From Burkholderiaceae bacterium (GTDB taxonomy: Bacteria > Pseudomonadota > Gammaproteobacteria > Burkholderiales > Burkholderiaceae_F), in assembly GCA_022843955.1 (NCBI GenBank), contig JALHMQ010000005.1, positions 1-64,000 on the forward strand: DNA of 64,000 bases, given 5' to 3'. Position 1 is the stretch's first letter. Each line of letters begins with the position of its first letter. The position numbers were made by a program, and so were the translations under genes. A model generated the notes under the pieces. That model did not search any database and had not been told where the DNA came from. It saw only the letters and a program-made list of their open reading frames with translations. This document shows, in pieces, positions 34,764 to 42,601 of this stretch.

Positions 34764-36152
34764 TCACCAGTTCCAGTAAATGAAGGTTGTCGGCTGGCTC
34801 AGCGAGAAACCCACCGCCATCGCCGCTGTCGTCACCCCCGCGCTCCAGCGCAGCCCTGGCGACAGCCGCCACTCATGCACGTTCTTCGCCGTTGCCAGGA
34901 TGACCAGCATCGTCGCGAAGACCACCAGTTCAGCTCCCGACACGCGCATCGAGGTGGCTGGAAGCCACGGCATAAGGGGAGCCAACGCGTCCGGCAGCGC
35001 GACGCCTTTCAGTCCGGCCATCGCCGCCCACAGGCTCGTTGTGTCGCTCACACTCGTCGCACGGAAAGGCACCCATGCCAGCACCACGGCCCCGAGCGTC
35101 AGCCAGTGCCCCGCCCAGTCCGGCAAGCGGCGAGGCTGCCGCAGCCATAGCTTGTGTGCAGCCAGCATCACGCCGTGCATCAGTCCCCACAGCACGAAGG
35201 TGTTCGCCGCGCCGTGCCAGATCCCGGCCAGCAGCATCGTCGTCAACAGCGCCGCCAGCGCCCGCATCAGGCCGTGGCGATTTCCTCCCAGCGGCACGTA
35301 GACAAAGTCTCTGAACCACGCTGACAGCGTCATGTGCCAACGGCGCCAGAAGTCGGTGATGGTCCGTGCCCTGTACGGCGAGAAAAAGTTGAGCGGGATG
35401 GTGATGCCGAACAGCAATGACACGCCCAGCGCGATCTCGCACATGCCGCTGAAGTCGAGGTAGAGCTGGACCGTGTAGCCGATCCCTGCCGTCCACGCCT
35501 CCCAGAAGTTCGCCGTCGCCGCGCTTGCGTAGATCGGGTCCACCACAGCGCCGACCTTGTCTGCCAGCACCACCTTCTTGAACAGTCCGACGACGATGAG
35601 CAGCATCGCGCGCGCGATCTGCTCATCGGTCACGCGTACCTTGCCGATCTTCCTCAGCTGAGGATCGATCTCCCCATAGCGCAGGATCGGTCCCGCGATC
35701 AGGTGCGGGAAGTAGCTGACGAACACAAAGTAGCGCAGGCCGTGTACCGGCGGCAGCTTCCCAGACCATGCCTCTACCAGGAACGCGATCTGCAGGAACG
35801 TCACGAACGAGATCCCTAGCGGCAGCTCCATCGCGTCGATGTCGACCCCGATCAGTCCGCCAACCCAGTGCGCGTACTTGATCCACAACAGCGGAGCCAG
35901 GTTCACGACGATGCCCGCCGCCAGCAGCCTCTTGCTTCGCTGCTGCTGCAACCGCTTCGCGATCCAGAAGTTCACCAGCATGCTCAGGATCAGCGCCGGC
36001 GTGTACTTGACCGTCCAGACCGAATAGAAGATGAGCGATCCGCACAGCAGCACCACCAGCGCCGCCGTCTGACTGCTCCTGCGCGCCAACGCGAAGGCGA
36101 TCAGCGCCGTCGGCAGGAAGATCAGGAGGAACTCCGCTGAGTTGAAGAGCAC
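34764..36152 (-). CDS. MBOAT-family O-acyltransferase (AlgI-like)
   Basis: The GTG start at 36152 gives the canonical opening (V/M)LFNSAEFLLIFLP, with GAGG six bases upstream. The 462-residue polytopic protein has about ten spans, the conserved HMTLSAWFRDFVYVPLGG motif and GIWHGAANTF with the catalytic His. AlgI-type enzymes move acyl groups across the membrane for transfer to an exopolysaccharide. With the adjacent SGNH gene it forms a typical two-gene acylation module, oddly inside a DNA-repair operon. Confidence 0.9.
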   Translation of the reverse strand: MLFNSAEFLLIFLPTALIAFALARRSSQTAALVVLLCGSLIFYSVWTVKYTPALILSMLVNFWIAKRLQQQRSKRLLAAGIVVNLAPLLWIKYAHWVGGLIGVDIDAMELPLGISFVTFLQIAFLVEAWSGKLPPVHGLRYFVFVSYFPHLIAGPILRYGEIDPQLRKIGKVRVTDEQIARAMLLIVVGLFKKVVLADKVGAVVDPIYASAATANFWEAWTAGIGYTVQLYLDFSGMCEIALGVSLLFGITIPLNFFSPYRARTITDFWRRWHMTLSAWFRDFVYVPLGGNRHGLMRALAALLTTMLLAGIWHGAANTFVLWGLMHGVMLAAHKLWLRQPRRLPDWAGHWLTLGAVVLAWVPFRATSVSDTTSLWAAMAGLKGVALPDALAPLMPWLPATSMRVSGAELVVFATMLVILATAKNVHEWRLSPGLRWSAGVTTAAMAVGFSLSQPTTFIYWNW

Positions 36153-36160
36153 GGCCTGCC

Positions 36161-36589
36161 TCAACCCGCCAGCAGCGCGAGCACCTCGTCATCGCAACGC
36201 GATCCGCGACGCCGCTCGTCCCGCCGTGCTTGCGCCATTTGGCGCAGCAGGCCAATGTCGAAGTCCTTCGCCAGGTCAACGTCCTGCAGGCTCGATCTGG
36301 TCACGATGGACGCGTATAGCCCGATTGTCTCGGCCGCGCGTCGTTCGGTCCCGTACTGCACGATGAGCGACGCAACCTGCCTTGCCCCGTGCGACTCGTG
36401 GATAAAGCGAACCACCTCGCCAGCCTTCCTGGGCGACAGCGCTTGGCCATCGTCGAGCTGCAGGCGCATCACCGCGCTGAAGCCATCCTTCACCCGCACC
36501 CCGGACCCGACCGCGATCACCGCCCTGCTCCGGTCGACAGTCCGGTTCTGCACCTGCCAGTGCGGCGCCACCTCCACTGAGCGGATCAC
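36161..36589 (-). CDS. Hypothetical protein (142 aa)
   Basis: GTG 36589 overlaps the stop of the 36586 gene (GTGA), implying coupled translation. The product has VAPHWQVQNRTVDRSRAVIA and a helical C-terminus with a basic patch (ARRDERRRGSR). No domain is recognised. Confidence 0.5.
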   Translation of the reverse strand: MIRSVEVAPHWQVQNRTVDRSRAVIAVGSGVRVKDGFSAVMRLQLDDGQALSPRKAGEVVRFIHESHGARQVASLIVQYGTERRAAETIGLYASIVTRSSLQDVDLAKDFDIGLLRQMAQARRDERRRGSRCDDEVLALLAG

Positions 36590-36777
36590 TCTCGATGCTC
36601 CGTGTTCCTGAGCGTCGCTGCGGCCAGGCACAGGCCCGCCACCGAGCCCGCTCCCAGCGCACTGACCGCCTTGCCGATCGTCACGATGTCGGTCGCGTGC
36701 AGCAGCAGCCCCAGCACGCCTGCGCCGACCGCCGCGCCTGCCACCGTCGTCGCCAGCACTTCGAGGCTTCTTGCCAT
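36586..36777 (-). CDS. Small membrane protein (63 aa)
   Basis: It has two hydrophobic segments (VAGAAVGAGVLGLLLHATDI and VSALGAGSVAGLCLAAATL) and short polar ends. It starts 1 base downstream of the DUF1173 gene's stop and overlaps the next gene. Small hydrophobic proteins of this type are common in element operons; function unknown. Confidence 0.55.
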   Translation of the reverse strand: MARSLEVLATTVAGAAVGAGVLGLLLHATDIVTIGKAVSALGAGSVAGLCLAAATLRNTEHRE

Positions 36778-36778
36778 G

Positions 36779-38053
36779 TCAGGCCCCCGCGCTTGATGTC
36801 ATTGCCGATGGCGTTGCGTCCTTTGCCCCGGGACTCCTTGTGTAGCCGCGACGCACGACGACCTCGGGCAGCGCCGGCATCGGGTCAGGCACCGTCCACA
36901 CCCAGGTGCCGGGCTGTCCCGCCAGAACTTCTTCCTTGGCTGCCTTGACGACCGGGTCGAGCCGCTCGCTCATGATGTGCAAGGAGACCGGCGCATCGCC
37001 TGCGTCCAGCAGCTTCGCGTTGGCGAAGGCCCCCCAATGCTTCGAGTCGAACCGCAGCGGCCGAATGAAGCGTCGCTTCGCTTCGACCAGGCGTCTGATC
37101 AGCTCGTTGTCGTTCGCGTCCTCGATCGGTATCCAGTGCTGGGTCGTCAGCATCATCGTGATCTCGCCGACGCAGACAACCTGGTCGGTAGGCGAGTAGA
37201 CGAGGGCCGCGACAATCAGCCGCGTCGATGGGTCGGCTTCGTGCACTTGCAGCTGCCGCTCATACGTCCGTCGAACGCGCTTCCATGTGTCGGGCTCGAG
37301 CAGGAAGGCGATCTCCGGCATGTGCTTCAGCCGTAGACGCCAGGCGAGTGTCGAGGGTTCGGCGCTCTTGAACTCGCCCAGCGCGATCATCATCCTGTTC
37401 TGCACGTCCCCCTTCGGGGACGACATGACCGTCATTGCCTTCTTGCGAGCGGCCTCCTGCTCCGCCGCTTTCTCCTTGTCGAACGGCTCACCCGACAGCA
37501 CCACCTCCGACAGGAGCTGGTTCTTCGTCCTCGCCTTCGCCGCCTCCTGGAGCAGGTGCCAACGCACGGTGCCCCAACTGCGCTTGCCTTCCATTGCCGG
37601 ATACCACTTGTTGAAGCCCGTTCGCTCCCACAGTTCGTGCAACAGCGCCAGCATCGACGCCCCCTTCGGCCGCGCCGCCACTTCCGTCGGCGTGCCGGCC
37701 GCGCCGCGCTGGATGGCCCTGCCGGGCGTTCGCGTCAGCGCGAACTTGGTCCGGATCTCCCACTCGCTTGAGGCGTGCTCGGTGATCGCCTTGCCAATCA
37801 GTCCACCGCGCCCCGACTCCGTTGCATCCATCTCGTAGGCAACGCAGGATGGGTGATGCAACGACCCTGTATCTGGCAGGCGCTTGATGACGTAGTCCGC
37901 GTACTTCGCCACGTACATCTCGACGCCCTGGGATATGCACAGGCACAGCGGTCGGTCGTTGGTGTTGTGGATTGCAGCGAGCGCTGCCTGCAGCGAAGGG
38001 GCGCCTTCCTCGTACTCCGCGCCACGGATCGAGAATCGCTGCTTGAAGCTCAT
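36779..38053 (-). CDS. DUF1173-family protein
   Basis: The 424-residue product opens MSFKQRFSIRG and has the hallmark DRPLCLCISQGVEMYVAKYA and LPDTGSLHHPSCVAYE sequences (CxC and HxxxC), matching my knowledge of DUF1173, a family found on plasmids and integrative elements. Role unknown; the Cys/His pattern suggests metal binding. Its ATG overlaps the stop of the upstream recombinase-like gene. Confidence 0.8.
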   Translation of the reverse strand: MSFKQRFSIRGAEYEEGAPSLQAALAAIHNTNDRPLCLCISQGVEMYVAKYADYVIKRLPDTGSLHHPSCVAYEMDATESGRGGLIGKAITEHASSEWEIRTKFALTRTPGRAIQRGAAGTPTEVAARPKGASMLALLHELWERTGFNKWYPAMEGKRSWGTVRWHLLQEAAKARTKNQLLSEVVLSGEPFDKEKAAEQEAARKKAMTVMSSPKGDVQNRMMIALGEFKSAEPSTLAWRLRLKHMPEIAFLLEPDTWKRVRRTYERQLQVHEADPSTRLIVAALVYSPTDQVVCVGEITMMLTTQHWIPIEDANDNELIRRLVEAKRRFIRPLRFDSKHWGAFANAKLLDAGDAPVSLHIMSERLDPVVKAAKEEVLAGQPGTWVWTVPDPMPALPEVVVRRGYTRSPGAKDATPSAMTSSAGA

Positions 38054-38835
38054 CACAGGATCCTTGCCATCACGCAGGAGATCCGGTTCAGATCGCCGTC
38101 CTTCGGCATCTTCATCAGCTGCCGCAGCTTGAACCTGCTGGTCAGTCCCATCAGACTCTGGATCTCCGACAGGTCGCCCCCGCTTGCATACAGCGCCCGC
38201 GCAAGCAACCGCCTGCCGTCGCGCGCGCTCGCGTGGCCGCACTTTGACTTGTCGTAGATCCGCGCGCAGATGCTCTTGATCGACCGGCAGTAGCGTTTGC
38301 CGCGCATCACCGTCACTTCGAAGCTCTTGCCCTGATCGTTCAGGATCAGCGTGCTGTCCGGCAACATGCGCCGGTACGTTGCGCGCGCCTGGACCTGCTG
38401 GCTCAGGCGTGCTCTCTCTTCCAGGTAGGCGTCGATCGCACGCACGACACGCTCGTTCGTGAACAGAAGCGGACGTCGCCGGAAGTTGAAGGCGATCGAC
38501 TCCTCGATCTCCGAGTACCGGCGCACCGAGCCATCTGCCTCGAGATAGTGGCTCACGCGCAGGCTGGCCACCTCCAGCGCAGTCAGGCCAGCGCCCAGCA
38601 TCAAGTGGATCAGCGCAATGTCGCGCGCCCTGTTTGGTCCATGCCCGACGCCCGCCACGATCTGCCGCATCATTGACGACAGTTCGGTGTCCGCCCACGT
38701 ATCCTCGGCTTCTTGGCACTTGGCCACCGGCTCCGGGCGCTGCACGGGGTAGACGCGGTGGCTCGTTTCCAGGCCGCTGAAACCTTGGTTGGCCCCTACC
38801 AAGTAGCGAACGGTCTTCGGTTCGTGTGGAGGCAT
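38053..38835 (-). CDS. Tyrosine-recombinase-like protein lacking catalytic residues
   Basis: The 260-residue protein has the fold-defining region RARDIALIHLMLGAGLTALE, where the usual Arg I (GxRxxE) is Thr. A HASARDGRRLLARALY stretch replaces HxxRH, and SLMGLTS stands in place of LGH. No Tyr lies at the expected C-terminal position. It therefore looks like a recombinase fold retained for DNA binding, not catalysis. Two others in this window (50163, 61716) share the missing Arg. Confidence 0.65.
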   Translation of the reverse strand: MPPHEPKTVRYLVGANQGFSGLETSHRVYPVQRPEPVAKCQEAEDTWADTELSSMMRQIVAGVGHGPNRARDIALIHLMLGAGLTALEVASLRVSHYLEADGSVRRYSEIEESIAFNFRRRPLLFTNERVVRAIDAYLEERARLSQQVQARATYRRMLPDSTLILNDQGKSFEVTVMRGKRYCRSIKSICARIYDKSKCGHASARDGRRLLARALYASGGDLSEIQSLMGLTSRFKLRQLMKMPKDGDLNRISCVMARIL

Positions 38836-38942
38836 CGCGGTGGCTCGTGGTTGATCTGCTTGCTAGCGTGCCGCGCCGGGGCGTACTCCGCGAGCGCAAA
38901 TGGTCGCCCTAAAGCCCCGCTTTCTTGATTAGCGACGCGCCA

Positions 38943-39932
38943 TCACAGCCTCAGCATCGGAACGCCTCGACCAGCGACCGCGTTGCGCACTCGGCCGAAC
39001 CCCGCCCTGCTCAATTGCGCTCTGAGGCGAAGACCGAAGCGATCCGGCGTCTCTCCCGGCACTACAGCCAGTCGATAGCCGCAGCACCAGCCGTCCCGTT
39101 CCACCACGAGCGCAGCGCTGCGCGTCGTCCTGCTGGCATGCACGAGCAAGCTGACCGTTGCACGCCCGACTTGCCTGCCTTGCTGCTCCGCCAAGTCCTC
39201 CAGCCTGCTTGCCTGCTGCAGAGAGGCGGCCTCGTACACCGTGCGGTGAAGACCGTCACCGCTGGCGGCTGTCACCCGCGCGCCCGCCAGCGCACGCTCG
39301 GTCTCTGCCGCTGCGCTCAGGACGATCTGCTTCACCCGGTCCTGAGAACACGTCGTCCCGTAGTAGACGACCAAGCGCGTGAAGCACCTCGCTCGCCTCA
39401 GCGGCGCCGGCTCGAGGGTCAGTCCCGCGCGCTCCGCTGAGACCGGTCCTGCCTGCGGCTCGAGGTTGGCTCTCAGTGTCATCGTCTGGGCGAGGTCCAA
39501 CCCGCTTAGATCGTCCAGCGTCAGCAGGCGATCGATCGCGCACCCGTCCGCCGCGTCCGCGACGGTTCGTGCCCAGTCCCGTCTTTTGAACGCGCGCGTC
39601 AGCGCTCGATCAACGGCACCTTCCGGCGTTGCCTCGGCGAGTCGAATCGTCACCGCGATCGCCTGAAGGCACCGCCCGTCCGGCCCGCCTCCGGCTTCGC
39701 GCTCCGCGATGTCCAGGAGCAGGCGCGGTGCGCCGTCGACCGCAGTCAACTCTGTTGCCGCTTCCACGGCTGCGAAACCCCTCGCCAACAAAGTTGCCCT
39801 CAAGTGGCTCGCGATACGTGCCGAACTCCCGGACGTCACCGCTGCATCCGCCTCGCTGGCCAGGACCTGGCTGCATGAGCCGAGCGTCGCGCCGGACGCG
39901 TCGGACCACTGCGACACGATGTCCTCTCCCAT
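38943..39932 (-). CDS. Hypothetical protein (329 aa)
   Basis: The start at 39932 (MGEDIVSQWSDA) follows CCAGGGAAAG; the frame is open further upstream but with implausible sequence. The product is Ala/Leu-rich with segments such as LQAIAVTIRLAEATPEGAVD and CFTRLVVYYGTTCSQDRVKQ and no membrane span. No family is recognised. It is the probable first gene of the long minus-strand series and diverges from the response regulator at 40149. Confidence 0.55.
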   Translation of the reverse strand: MGEDIVSQWSDASGATLGSCSQVLASEADAAVTSGSSARIASHLRATLLARGFAAVEAATELTAVDGAPRLLLDIAEREAGGGPDGRCLQAIAVTIRLAEATPEGAVDRALTRAFKRRDWARTVADAADGCAIDRLLTLDDLSGLDLAQTMTLRANLEPQAGPVSAERAGLTLEPAPLRRARCFTRLVVYYGTTCSQDRVKQIVLSAAAETERALAGARVTAASGDGLHRTVYEAASLQQASRLEDLAEQQGRQVGRATVSLLVHASRTTRSAALVVERDGWCCGYRLAVVPGETPDRFGLRLRAQLSRAGFGRVRNAVAGRGVPMLRL

Positions 39933-40069
39933 GACAGACTTTCCCTGGATCCTTACCGCGGTGCGGGCGGCCTTGCTCTCGAACAAACTTCTTGCGAGTC
40001 CGAATGTTCGCAATGACTTCGAGCTGTGGCGACTGGCCAGAGGACCAGAGAAACCGCGTTGTGTTCGTG

Positions 40070-40095
40070 CCGGACTGGCCATTTGGCCAGTCCGG
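40070..40095. promoter_or_regulatory. 26-bp palindrome upstream of the response-regulator gene
   Basis: CCGGACTGGCCA (40070-40081), TT, then the exact complement TGGCCAGTCCGG (40084-40095). A partial copy, GACTGGCCAG, lies at 40031-40040. It is 54 bases before the regulator start and in the divergent region shared with the 38943 gene, a good place for a dimeric operator. Confidence 0.6.
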
Positions 40096-40148
40096 GCGGC
40101 CGACCGTTGATGTAGCTTCTTCACCCTGCAAAGCCGCTACCTCGCGCC

Positions 40149-40784
40149 ATGGACTCCGACCGCTTCGTCAACAGTGATTGCCGCCAGCGTCAGGCCGTCA
40201 TCATCGACGACCACGTCATGATCATCGACAGCCTGCGCGCCCTCATCAAGAGTGTTGATCCGTTCATGCGGGTCCTGAGCGCAACGTCGCTTGCCGACGC
40301 TGTGCTCCTGCTCCGTAGCAACCTGGTCGCTAGCGATGTCGTGTTCGTCGATTTGACACTGCGCGACTCCGCCGGCCTGGCCACTCTGAATGCCGTACTG
40401 AGCCACTCGCCTGGCGCCACTGTGGCCGTCGTCTCTGGCACCACGAACGAACAGCTGATTCGAGAGGTGTTCGCCACGGATGCATCGGCCTTCATCCCCA
40501 AGGACCTTGACGCCCCCACCTTGCAGCAGGCTGTGCGAGCTGTTCTCGAGAGCAACTTCTGGTGTCCCGCCGGCGTGCTAGACCGCCCTGGCCTTGAGCT
40601 TTCCGAGCAGCAGCGTGCTGTTCTTGCCCTTCTGTATGACGGCTTGCCCAATAAGGCGATCGCCAGGAAGCTCGATCTTTCGTTGAGCGGAGTCAAGTAT
40701 CACGTCACCGCGCTGATGCAGTCGCTCCAGGCTCGAACACGAGGCGAAGTTGCTGCCAATGCGCGCCGACTTGGGCTGCTTTGA
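40149..40784 (+). CDS. NarL/FixJ-type response regulator (REC + LuxR HTH)
   Basis: The 211-residue product has a receiver domain with acidic pocket (VIIDDHVMI), phosphoacceptor Asp in VVFVDLTLRD (~62) and Lys in AFIPKDL (~118). A linker and a LuxR-type HTH follow (LSEQQRAVLALLYDGLPNKA, LSLSGVKYHVTALM). It would bind DNA when phosphorylated. The hybrid kinase begins within 3 bases of its stop and is its likely partner. A palindromic candidate operator lies upstream. Confidence 0.9.
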   Translation: MDSDRFVNSDCRQRQAVIIDDHVMIIDSLRALIKSVDPFMRVLSATSLADAVLLLRSNLVASDVVFVDLTLRDSAGLATLNAVLSHSPGATVAVVSGTTNEQLIREVFATDASAFIPKDLDAPTLQQAVRAVLESNFWCPAGVLDRPGLELSEQQRAVLALLYDGLPNKAIARKLDLSLSGVKYHVTALMQSLQARTRGEVAANARRLGLL

Positions 40785-40786
40785 TC

Positions 40787-42601
40787 ATGCCCCACGCATC
40801 TCACCAGCTGCCGTCCTTTCTGGTTGACTCAGGGCCTCAGTGGTTCGATCAGCTTGTCTTGCGCCTGCGTCAGACCTTGTCGTTTCTCAACGCAGAGTTC
40901 GCATTGCACGCCACTGATGACCCGTGCCAGGTCGCGCTGATGCTTCTGCCGTATCAGCTCGACGAGCTCGTCTCGGTCTTCCGCGTCGACGTAAGTCCCA
41001 CCGCTCCGGTCGCCGAGGACGTCGACCTGCACCGGCTCATGACGCTCGCTGTCGTTGCGAGTCGACCTCTGACGTCCGCGTATCCCTTCCGAACCGAAGT
41101 CGAACCCACATCGGTCACGTTGCGCGCACCCCAGAGCTGGCTGTTCCGCATCTTCACCAATCTCACGTCCAATGCGATCAAGCACAGTAAGGGCGACAAC
41201 GTCGAGCTGTTCGTAACGACGCGTGGCAGCTACGTGATCTTGAATGTGCGCGACAACGGTCGCGGCATGGATCGGGACCTGATCGACGCGCTCCTTTCTC
41301 AGCAGTACTACTCCGACACGAAACTCCACGCCATCGGCACGCTTCGCGGCGGCCGCGGTGTCGCCACGGCGATGCTGCTGGCGCGCGCAATGAAAGGGAA
41401 GGTCGACGTCCTCAGCAGCAAGAACGGTACGCACTGGCAGGTGTACCTCCCTGCTGTGCCAGCCGCCCAGCTTCATCTGCCAACTGCGCTTCGCAGTGAT
41501 CTCGGCTGGATCAATGGCGTCATCCACGACGTTCGGCAGCCTCTCAATGCCCTGTCGGCGCGAGCGTCTGCCGGCGGCTACTCCGAGGCCGCTATCGCCG
41601 CCATTGTTCGATTGCCATACCTGTTCGACGAGTTGATCTCCCTGGTGTCGGCAGGCATCAGCGCCACGGGAGCCGTGCCAGCGGAGTCCTTCGTGGTGTC
41701 TGAGGTCATGGAAGCCGCCGTTGCGGCCAGTTCGTCGCTGGCGTCCCACGCCGCATCGTCGACCACTGTCGATGACATCGAGACGACGCCCGTTGCGTCA
41801 GCCTCAACGACAGACCTTGTGGTGTCCTGTCCGAAGAGTTGGATATTTCGCATGCTCTCCGCGATGACAGTTGGGCACCTTGCTCGCGGACGCGACGTCC
41901 GTCTGAGTGCCCACTACGACGACGGGGTGGTCTGTTTTCGCGCCGATCCAGGAAAGTGTCGCTGCCCCCTTCCATCGACCGGCGTCGAGCTTCAGCTTGA
42001 AGTCGCGCGCCACTTCGCGCGCGCGCTCGGCGGTGATCTTGAGTACGACCCTGTCGATCCCGATGCACCGATCCTCGCCTCCGTGGGTGTTCGCGTCATC
42101 GTTGTGCCCGCCTACACGCCGGTTCTGCGCGAGCGGCAGCCGTTGAGCGGCAAGACCGTGGTCATCCTCGATGACTCCTTCGACCTTGCCGTCAGCGTTG
42201 CCGCTCGGTTTGAGGAGCTCGGCGCTCGCGCGCTGGTGTTCACCGACGACCTCGACATGCTCACCGCAACGCTTCACATGTCGACAAAGCCGGATCTATA
42301 CGTGCTGGACTTCATGCTCGAATCACGTTTCGTCACGCGTGCGTTGTCGAAGCTGCGCGCGCGCCGTCATCCGTCACACATCGTCATCCTTACCGCGCAT
42401 CCGAATCACCCCGCGTTGCGCGAATTCGATCCACCCGTTCCGGTCGTCACCAAACTGCTGACCGACATGAGTTTCCGTTCGCTGGTCGCTTTGCTTCGAG
42501 GTGAGATCGCCGATCTTTCGGCCGACCATACGGCGCGCAGCAGTGCATTCGCGGGCGCATGGCGGGCGCGCGCTGGACATGACGCAGCGGTCTGTCCCTG
42601 A
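40787..42601 (+). CDS. Hybrid histidine kinase with two kinase-like modules and a C-terminal receiver
   Basis: ATG 40787 (or TTG 40781) follows the regulator stop. Module 1 contains FRIFTNLTSNAIKHSKG (N box) and RDNGRGMD (G1), an intact ATPase domain, behind a weak dimerisation helix (LLPYQLDELVSVF). Module 2 contains a clear phospho-His helix (VIHDVRQPLNALSA, ~245) but an ATPase-like domain without the N box. A receiver follows (TVVILDDSFDLA, Asp in YVLDFML, Lys in VVTKLL). No membrane span, so the signal is cytoplasmic. Its last 23 bases overlap the next gene. Confidence 0.8.
   Translation: MPHASHQLPSFLVDSGPQWFDQLVLRLRQTLSFLNAEFALHATDDPCQVALMLLPYQLDELVSVFRVDVSPTAPVAEDVDLHRLMTLAVVASRPLTSAYPFRTEVEPTSVTLRAPQSWLFRIFTNLTSNAIKHSKGDNVELFVTTRGSYVILNVRDNGRGMDRDLIDALLSQQYYSDTKLHAIGTLRGGRGVATAMLLARAMKGKVDVLSSKNGTHWQVYLPAVPAAQLHLPTALRSDLGWINGVIHDVRQPLNALSARASAGGYSEAAIAAIVRLPYLFDELISLVSAGISATGAVPAESFVVSEVMEAAVAASSSLASHAASSTTVDDIETTPVASASTTDLVVSCPKSWIFRMLSAMTVGHLARGRDVRLSAHYDDGVVCFRADPGKCRCPLPSTGVELQLEVARHFARALGGDLEYDPVDPDAPILASVGVRVIVVPAYTPVLRERQPLSGKTVVILDDSFDLAVSVAARFEELGARALVFTDDLDMLTATLHMSTKPDLYVLDFMLESRFVTRALSKLRARRHPSHIVILTAHPNHPALREFDPPVPVVTKLLTDMSFRSLVALLRGEIADLSADHTARSSAFAGAWRARAGHDAAVCP

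Noticed and set aside
36779-38899. Extension of the DUF1173 gene to a 706-codon protein
   Set aside because: The extra N-terminal ~280 codons lie antisense-like or in the wrong frame over the coupled upstream recombinase-like gene; the DUF1173 family begins at the chosen ATG at 38053.
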